A stretch of DNA of 64,000 bases, from positions 21,557,820 through 21,621,819 of the forward strand of contig OY727096.1 of the NCBI GenBank assembly GCA_963402885.1. The letters run 5' to 3'. The stretch is from Antedon bifida (lineage: Eukaryota; Echinodermata; Crinoidea; Comatulida; Antedonidae). This document shows positions 56,528-64,000 of this stretch, piece after piece (the first letter of the stretch is position 1; each line of letters starts with the position of its first letter). The notes below the pieces were generated by a model. That model worked only from the letters and a program-made list of their open reading frames with translations, was not told where the DNA came from and did not search any database. The position numbers and the translations under genes are program-made.

Positions 56528-57774
56528 CAGGAGCGGATCCAGGATTGTGTGAAAAGGGGGGGGGGGGGGCGCAACTTTAGAGAGTCCGCACCAACGCAGC
56601 CCCACCATGGTTGGGGCTGAGTTGAGAGACGATTTTGAAAATTTAACACCTCTAGATGGTCGGAAATGGCACTCTCACGTTAAATAAATGTATAAAAATT
56701 GATATTTTAAATATGAAAACTGAGGTAATAGCCTATTAAAGAGTGACATTTTCCCAATAGGCTTATTTTGAGTAAAATCGTCACAACAGGGCGTTTCGCG
56801 CAAGTCAGCGTTTGCACGTACATGGCGGAAAAAGGTGCCTGTCCAGGGCCGTCGACAGAACATGTTATTAAATGACGCCCCAGATGGCCGGAAAAAATGG
56901 TACTCTCGCACATAAAATTGATGATAAATGGCACCTTTAATTTGCAGGAAAACACACTCATGTGTAGCATGCCACCAATGAGCAAAACGATCATACTCTT
57001 CCCTCCAATAAACACACGTGATTAATTACAGGACGATATAACATTTTGTTGCCGATTTCATTCACTCAGTATTTAGTTTTGATTGCGTTGCGTTCAAGTT
57101 CAATTCGAACGTACATCTAGGGGAAGCCCCGAAAAAAGCGCAAATTTAATGCTTATTATAGATCAATATTTATTTACATCAATTTGTTGAAGAAATCAAA
57201 TATATAAATATAATAGGTATTGATACAGTGGGTGGCCTAGGAAAAAAAATCGGTTGCTAATGTATACTACCACAGTACACAGTTACCACAGTTAGTGTAC
57301 TATATTATTATTAACATTATTATCCTCTATAATGATGATCTGTAGGTAACCACGCCGTGCCAATTTTGACGTATATACACTTTTATTTATGCTTGCTGAC
57401 TGCCAGCGATATAAACAATGGGTAGGCCTACGCGGTTGTATGGCGGTGTCCTTTGTACGAATCGTTCGTGCCCCGAGTATGGGTACGATACACGCGTCAA
57501 TATCATGTTACATCCAGGGACCAAAATGCGTTTCAGGTGAAAATAGGCTATTCATTTCGCAACTCTTAGAAATTTACAGACAGCAACGGCAATGGAGACC
57601 TCTAATAAAAAGTAAATTAGCACGGTGCTGAATGTGTTTTAACCAAAAGTGAAAGTACTTTACTCTTTTTTACGCTTTTTTCCCCTTTTTTTTCCCTTAT
57701 GGTAGGATAAATGTTTTTCTCTCCAGATTTATAGGGGGAGGGAGGGCCCCCCCCCCCCCTGGATCCGCCACTGG
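56528..57774. mobile_element. hAT-TIR-bounded segment, unit C
   Basis: From CAGGAGCGGATCCAGG to the inverted CCTGGATCCGCCACTG, with inward G and C runs (about 56555-56569 and 57747-57759). It is nearly identical to unit B apart from small indels. Confidence 0.65.
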
Positions 57775-58163
57775 TTAAAGTAACTCCAAGGTATTTATAG
57801 TGGGACACTGTTTCGATTTGATTATTAAGGATGAAATATTGCAAAGAGTTGTTTTTTGAGCGAGTTATTATAAAATTGATGATAAATGGCACCTTTAATT
57901 TGCAGGAAAACACACTCATGTGTAGCATGCCACCAATGAGCAAAACGATCATACTCTTCCCTCCAATAAACACACGTGATTAATTACAGGACGATATAAC
58001 ATTTTGTTGCCGATTTCATTCACTCAGTATTTAGTTTTGATTGCGTTGCGTTCAAGTTCAATTCGAACGTACATCTAGGGGAAGCCCCGCAAATTTAATG
58101 CTTTTTTAATGCAGATTTATAGGGGGAGGGAGGGGGCCCCCCCCCCCCTGGATCCGCCACTGG
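57775..58163. repeat. Nested duplication unique to unit C
   Basis: LINE sequence (57775-57868, YLGVTLT to ITRSKNN) breaks off at GAGCGAGTTATT. It continues with a copy of 56921-57131 (ATAAAATTGATGATAAATGG ... GGGGAAGCCCCG, placed at 57869-58088), then a second copy of the hAT-like right end with its C run (58138-58148). The LINE then restarts from the same point. So a stretch of the hAT-like interior was copied into the LINE, giving two right termini. Confidence 0.85.
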
Positions 58164-59275
58164 TTAAAGTAACTCCAAGGTATTTATAGTGGGACACTGT
58201 TTCGATTTGATTATTAAGGATGAAATATTGCAAAGAGTTGTTTTTTGAGCGAGTTATTTCCATGACTTTACATTTACCAGGATTGAGGGACATACGATTT
58301 GTTTCACCCCATTTAAGGATAGAGTTGAGGTCAGCCTGTAAAAAGTCACAATCAACTGGGGATTTGATTACTCTATAGAGAACAGTGTCGTCAGCATATT
58401 GTGGCATGTGAGATGAGATCAAGGTAGAAAGATCTGCAATATACATATTAAAAAGAATAGGGCCAAGCACTGAGCCCTGAGGCACTCCAGATGTAACGTG
58501 AACCGAAGAGGAAAGAGTGCCTTTGTAAGAAACAGCTTGTTCACGATTCGACAGGAAAGAATGCAACCAATTCAGTAAGTTCCCACAAAAGCCATACTTG
58601 TGCAATTTATCCATGGATAGGGTGGCTAACTCTGTCAAATGCCTTTGACCAGTCAAGGAAAATTGCATCGATACGGGTTGCTTCTATCCAAACATTCCGC
58701 CCAATTATGAAAAATAGTGACAAGTTGGGTAATGCAGGATTTCTTGTGAGAGAAACCGTGTTGGGATTAGGGTATGATACCATGTTTATCAGTATGAGCT
58801 AGCAAATGTTTCGCAATAAGTCGCTCAAGCACTTTACCTACAACGGATGTAAGGGATATGAGTCTATAGTTGAGGATATCTGTTAGCGGGCCAGAGTTAT
58901 GGATAGGGATAATAATGTGCATGTTTCCAATCAGAAGGAACTTCACCCAGAGTTATGGATAGGGATAATATGTGCATGTTTCCAATCAGAACTTCACCCA
59001 GAGTCAAAGATATGTTAAAATTTTGGTTAAAACAGGAATAACAGAAAAGGAAGAAAGTTTAAGCATTCGAGCAGAAATGCCATCAGGTCCAGGGGATTTA
59101 GAAACAGCCAGAGAAGTAATTACTGATTTCACCTCATCCTCTCGAACCTGTAATTGTTTCATGATATCAACACCAGAATGGCATCAGAACTCAGAAACAG
59201 GAGGCATGCAGAGAGAGGATGCACGTGCTGTCAAGATCGCTCGAAAGAGGGCGGGAACTTTTTAAATAAAAGGAG
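58164..59275 (-). mobile_element. LINE reverse transcriptase, unit C (decayed)
   Basis: Same motifs and same frameshifts as the unit B copy (KSPGPDGIS, FLDWSKAFDRVSH out of frame, GVPQGSVLGPILF, QYADDTVLYR, HYKYLGVTLT). The shared defects show that the LINE was dead before the unit was duplicated. Confidence 0.9.
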
Positions 59276-60191
59276 TAATTAACGGTATGATTTCTATTTT
59301 TAGGCCAATAGTAGGAACTTCACACACATATTTGCGTGTGTGCGCTCAACGCGTAGAAGTTATGCAAATTGCTGTTGTTGTAAATATAGCGAACGCGCAA
59401 CGAGCGATCTCTCTCTCGGCGTCAAGTTTTCAACGAGAAGACATCGACATTTTATGAGCAAAATATCAGCGAGTTTTTACGAGTTTAACGATAATAATTA
59501 GTTGATAATTTTGATATTTAGCGTTTTAACTTTACATATTTTACTACGTGTTACTGTATGTTATCGTGTTTCAATTATTGTACCGTTGTTGTATAGCCTA
59601 CTAGAGCCTAGAGGCCTAGGCCTAGCCTATATTTATTGTCCTGAACTAGCCTAACCTTACACTGCGCACGTACTACGCGCTTCGTGTGGATATTGTGTGG
59701 TTTCTACACTCCGTATAGTTTATTTAATTCGAGCCTAGGATACTTCCAGCTTATAGGATACTTCCTTCCAGCTTTGGTTGGACATCATTCGACTGCTACA
59801 ATACTCCATTACCGTATTCTAAATAGGGTAAGTAAACAATTACAATATCTATGATAATAGATAACGATTAACGAAGTTTTAAAAGTAGACCATTACTTAC
59901 CTTGAAATCCACCCAATATGACATAGGGCCTATTATCTTTCATGAGATTTTCGTATCACACAGTGTGGAAAGGTTGCTCTTAATTAACTTAACTTACCGC
60001 GCAACGCGTTCATCGCGTCGCATGGTAGCATAATTGCGCGCTAGGTATCCATCACAACAGCTAGTTATAGCAACTTAACAACACAAATCATCTACAGCTT
60101 GATATATCAACTGTGTATGAAATACTGAGCGATAAATTCCGAATTATCTTCGTAATTATTATCAATTTAATTAAGTTATTGCGTACAAACA

Positions 60192-62610
60192 ATGAAAAAG
60201 GTTCCAACGAACCGTGGTGAGTGGAGAAATCATTTAGAAACTTTTTATATAAATAGAAATAATAGTTGAAATGAATGACATTTTTTTTGTTTTTTTGGAC
60301 ACGATAAATTTCTTCACTGTGAAAATATTCACCCATCATTTATGATAGACCTATATTAATTGTGTATGGCCAGAAGATAAATTGCCTAGGTAGCTTTACA
60401 GTGTACTTATCCTTTTTAAATATTTGCAGACATAATTGTCAACGAAACGTTCGGGCCTGTCATCCAAGGACTAAAACCAATATCGAGTTTCAGTGGGAAG
60501 ACAAAGGCACAAGGAGACGATGTTACAAAGACCAGCATCAATGATTTGGCAGTCAAGCCAAAGGTCGAACGTCCTCAGCACAGGATAAAGCCACCAGTTG
60601 CACCAAAACCAGCAAAGAAAAGTGTAAAAATGATGGCTTATTCAATCCATGATGGCAATATTGTAAAAGAGGACAAGTTGCATCGGATTAAGCCACCAGT
60701 TGCACCAAAACCAGCGAAGAAAAGTGTAAGAATGATGGCTTATTCAATCCATGATGGCAATATTGTAAAAGGGGACAAGTTGCATCAGATTAAGCCACCA
60801 GTTGCACCAAAACCATCAAAGAAAAGTGTAAAAAAGACGGCGCATTCAATCCAAGGTGATGGCAATATTGTAAAAGAGGACAAGTTTCATCAGATTAAGC
60901 CACCAGTTGCACCAAAACCAGCGAAAAAAAGTGTAAAAAAGATGAAGCATTCAATCCAAGGTGATGACAATATTGTAAACCAGGACAAGTTTCACCAGAT
61001 TAAGCCACCAGTTGCACCAATACCAGCAAAGAAAAATGTAAAAAAGATGGCGCATTCAATCCAAGGTGATGACAATATTGTAAACCAGGACAAGTTTCAC
61101 CAGATTAAGCCACCAGTTGCACCAATACCAGCAAAGAAAAATGTAAAAAAGATGGCGCATTCAATCCAAGGTGATGACAATATTGTAAAAGAGGACAAGT
61201 TTCATCATATTAAGCCACAAGTTGCACCAAAACCAGCGAAGAAAAGTGTAAAAAAGATGGTGCATTTAATCCAAGGTGATGAGAATATTGTAAAAGAGGA
61301 CAAGTTGAAAAAGCCACCCAAAATAATCGGCTGGGCGAAACTCCTTGGCAACACCAAAACAAGAGGTGCATCTGTGAAAAATATGACCCAGAACTTTATG
61401 CAGGACAACAATGGATTGGATTGGAGCGACGATGAGGATGAGATATTTTATGATGCACTTTCAGGTACTTATTACAATCAATCTAATTATTTCTCTTATT
61501 TTGACAAGTTTTTTTTAAAACCTTACATGGATGTAATAATGTACAAAATGTCACACAATGTTTGCATTTTACAGACTTGAATGACATTTTTGATGAACCT
61601 CAATACATCAGTGGTTCTGAAGATATTAAGAATCATGTGCAAGATGTAGAAAGCATAAGAAAGGTCAGTGACCTGGATGTCACCACCAAGGCAGCAGCTG
61701 CAGCCATTGAAGTCTTCGACAATAACATGTTCCTTGACGATAGTACCCCAGATGCCGTCGCAGTCACTACAAAAGTGAAGGATTACATTGGAGAAATTGA
61801 CAAAAATGCCGTGGATGAGTACATCTCCGGCATTATCTCAACCAGCATGAAGACTGTCGATGTAACCAACTCCTTGATTGACAACACCATCTCTGACATT
61901 AATATTGACGACACATTGTCCAATGGCAAGATTGAAAAAACTGCCTCTGATCCCAAGATTGATGACACTCTCACCGATGGCAAGATTTACAACACCATCC
62001 TTGATGTTGAAATTGATGACCCCATCCCTGATGTTGAGATTGACGTCAATGCAGTCAGACAGTATGTCGCTCAAATTATTCGCCACAGCAGTTATGTCAT
62101 CGCCATGGACAAGGCAGATGAAAAGGATAGTAAGACTTTCAAAAACGATGTTTCAACCTGCAAGCCAAGCGAAGGTGATTTATTTTATTACATAAAAATA
62201 AACATGCATTTTATTATGTTTTTTTAATTAGTAATACAAATACTGTAGTACTATATTATTAAAAACAAACATTGCATTTATTCCTTACAGCCAATTTGGC
62301 TGGTGATGTCCCTGCTAACCAGAATTCTACAGATGTACCACGAGCAGGAATTTTCAGGCGGCTTTTCCGCAGACTTCGACGAGGCATCCGTAATATCTGT
62401 TGCCACAGAACACTGACAGAGGAAATCCAGGATACTACCGGTGAAGATATCGACAGCACAGATGCCAGTGCCAATGATGCCAGTGCCAATGACGTCAGCA
62501 ATGATGACAGTGATCTTGCAGCGAATGATGAAGAAGTTGACACCATTGATCCTGTTCACAATACTTCACGCCACAGGTTCCTCTCTGCATTGTTATGCTA
62601 CAAACACTAA
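60192..62610 (+). CDS. Array gene copy D, four exons
   Basis: Exons are 60192-60216, 60430-61464, 61575-62174 and 62291-62610 (1980 nt, 659 aa). Exons 2 and 3 translate identically to copy C over their long open parts. The only amino-acid difference I see is K-to-E in exon 4 (LAANDEEVD, as in A and B). One extra T in intron 1 and a few intergenic changes also distinguish the copies. Domain plan as in copy B/C. Such identity means either a very recent duplication, gene conversion or an assembly duplicate. Function unknown. Confidence 0.85.
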
Positions 62611-63595
62611 TCAAGTGCAATATTATACAGAATCAACTAATTATCAATATTACTGCAAAACCATTGGATTTTATAACTATATATTATATTTTTTAACCAG
62701 AATGATAAATATTATTATGTCTCATATTATATCAAATGCTTAAATATAAGATTTCAAAGATTTTCAAAATATTTCCTTTGCGTTTATTATTTGCCTTTGT
62801 GTTCAATGTTCATTCACATATGGGACTACGAATTTTACCAGGTAATGCTGATGAGGTTATGTTATATGGTGATGATGAAATAAACATAATACATACATTA
62901 TTATATTTATTCAATATCCACTAGAAAAATAGATGATGACGTTGAAACAGAAAATGAATAATCATAAATCTAAAAGAACTTAAGAAATACATTAATTTCT
63001 CTTTAAAAAAGTTTATTAAAATTGGATGTTTTAGCAAATTAGTTCATTATTAAAAACAAAATTCAGCAAAATTTGAATTATCAAATTAAGCCATACTGAC
63101 ATAATCCAACGAATCATGATTTGCATAATTTATGATGCAATAATTGAAATACACTTAACCAAGATATTTCACTTAAGTCAATAAATATATGGATTTCACT
63201 TAAGGGATATTCAGTTAGATAGGAATTTCTTATTTTTTATTTTAGGATATTTCCTTTAGATAGTGTGATATATGTAGGGCTACAGGTTCCTAGGAACTCT
63301 ATTCCTACCACCAATCCACTACAATAAGATGATCTCATTTGCCTTCTCATCCCACCTTGTTAGCAAGGCACCTAACAGTCAATCAATGTTTAAAAAAACA
63401 GTATTACTAGATGTTAAAATTCCATTGAAGCAATAAAACTCCTTCTTTGGGACACCCCTAGGGATTACTTTTCCATGAAACGAACGACAGGAAACATATT
63501 GGTGTTGACAACAGTCAACACCTATTCAGAGGGACAGACCATTATTAAGGCGGCACTCATATTAAGGGGACAATCTGTATAGTGAAACAACATAC

Positions 63596-64000
63596 CAATT
63601 TGGCTGTACATTATGCATCCTCCCAAACAACTCAATCTTGCGTTTTCCTGGTGAAAGTCGCTCAATCAATCCATATATTTCATCTGGTTTGTGACTTGTC
63701 TCTCTCACTTCGGCTACAATGACATCACAATCAAGGCCCCTATTATACCCTGCAGGGTCACCCTTGACCCCAACCTACATGAATAAATATAACAGATAAA
63801 ATAGTTTCCATAAAAATAAAACACAATGATTTTCTGTAGAGTAAAGCCAACAAATTGTCTTTATGAGTGTCATAACTTGATTATGATTTCTCAATAAGCT
63901 AGACGATTCAAACTAAGTCTAAATAAGGAAATCAAACGGAAAGAACTGAATTCACAATAAATACACATTTACAAAATAAATACAGCTTGATTTACCAAAC
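63596..64000 (-). pseudogene. METTL3: METTL3 two-exon fragment, unit D (cut by the window end)
   Basis: The exon at 63774-63596 is intact (VGVKGDPAGYN ... HNVQPNW). Of the preceding exon only the last five bases (64000-63996, ending GTTTG/GTAAATC) are in the window, and they show the undeleted form as in unit C. Whether the complete METTL3 gene lies further right cannot be seen. Confidence 0.85.

Larger units (their letters stand above)
52116..59990. repeat. Tandem array unit C (7875 bp)
   Basis: Same order as B with about 520 extra bases, mostly a nested duplication at 57775-58163. The distance from C to D is 7875 bp at both the unit boundary and the gene start. Confidence 0.95.
59991..64000. 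repeat. Tandem array unit D (continues beyond the window)
   Basis: Begins at AACTTACCGCGCAACGCG and matches unit C almost base for base through the gene and the METTL3 exons to the end of the window. The window ends inside the METTL3 fragment, so the array extends to the right. Confidence 0.95.

Overview
The window is animal nuclear DNA. It is AT-rich, with split genes, GT-AG introns, long AT-rich spacers and many short inverted-repeat transposons. The recognisable proteins (MCRIP/FAM195, PSMD12, iPLA2/PLA2G6, a glutaredoxin-DEP-DUF547 fusion, a long GST-like protein and an SLC35A-type nucleotide-sugar transporter closest to SLC35A1) suggest a marine invertebrate. A deuterostome such as an echinoderm is plausible, but that is inferred from gene content only. 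Genes were assembled by hand from splice signals. For every multi-exon gene called with high confidence, exon phases agree and the summed exon length is a whole number of codons.

Left part (1-38.3 kb): single-copy genes. MCRIP-like (minus, 478-2459), tRNA-Gly(CCC) (plus, 4351-4421) and PSMD12 (plus, 5258-10130) are followed by a convergent PLA2G6-type iPLA2 (minus, 13190-19972). About 1.4 kb of minisatellite separates the last two, and the iPLA2 stop codon lies inside it. A head-to-head spacer of about 1.2 kb leads to a GLRX-DEP-DUF547 gene (plus, 21202-25994), then a GST-like gene (plus, 26732-29298) and an SLC35A1-like gene (plus, 29963-33187). Introns and spacers carry about 12 copies of one MITE family (TIR AAGCTCTGTCTACAC), a TTAA-flanked foldback element, hAT-like MITEs, tRNA-derived SINE pieces, perfect hairpins, and a TIR element whose interior is a satellite array (36293-37161).

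Right part (38.3-64 kb): a direct tandem array of four units of 6.4, 7.35, 7.9 and more than 4.0 kb (the last cut by the window end). Each unit has (i) a four-exon plus-strand gene of unknown family (444, 650, 659 and 659 aa) with 34-35-residue proline/lysine repeats, an acidic repeat region and a cationic C-terminal helix; (ii) on the minus strand, two exons of the METTL3 m6A methyltransferase domain with neither the first nor the last METTL3 exon; and, in the spacers between units, (iii) a hAT-TIR-bounded segment with long G/C runs and (iv) a decayed LINE reverse transcriptase (minus). Units C and D are almost identical, and A is shorter and structurally different. This amplified, unrecognised gene family is the most interesting content of the window.

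The single-copy genes are ordinary housekeeping or metabolic genes with no evident common pathway. The array looks like a young segmental amplification in which a lineage-specific gene has been copied together with a captured METTL3 fragment and retroelement debris.
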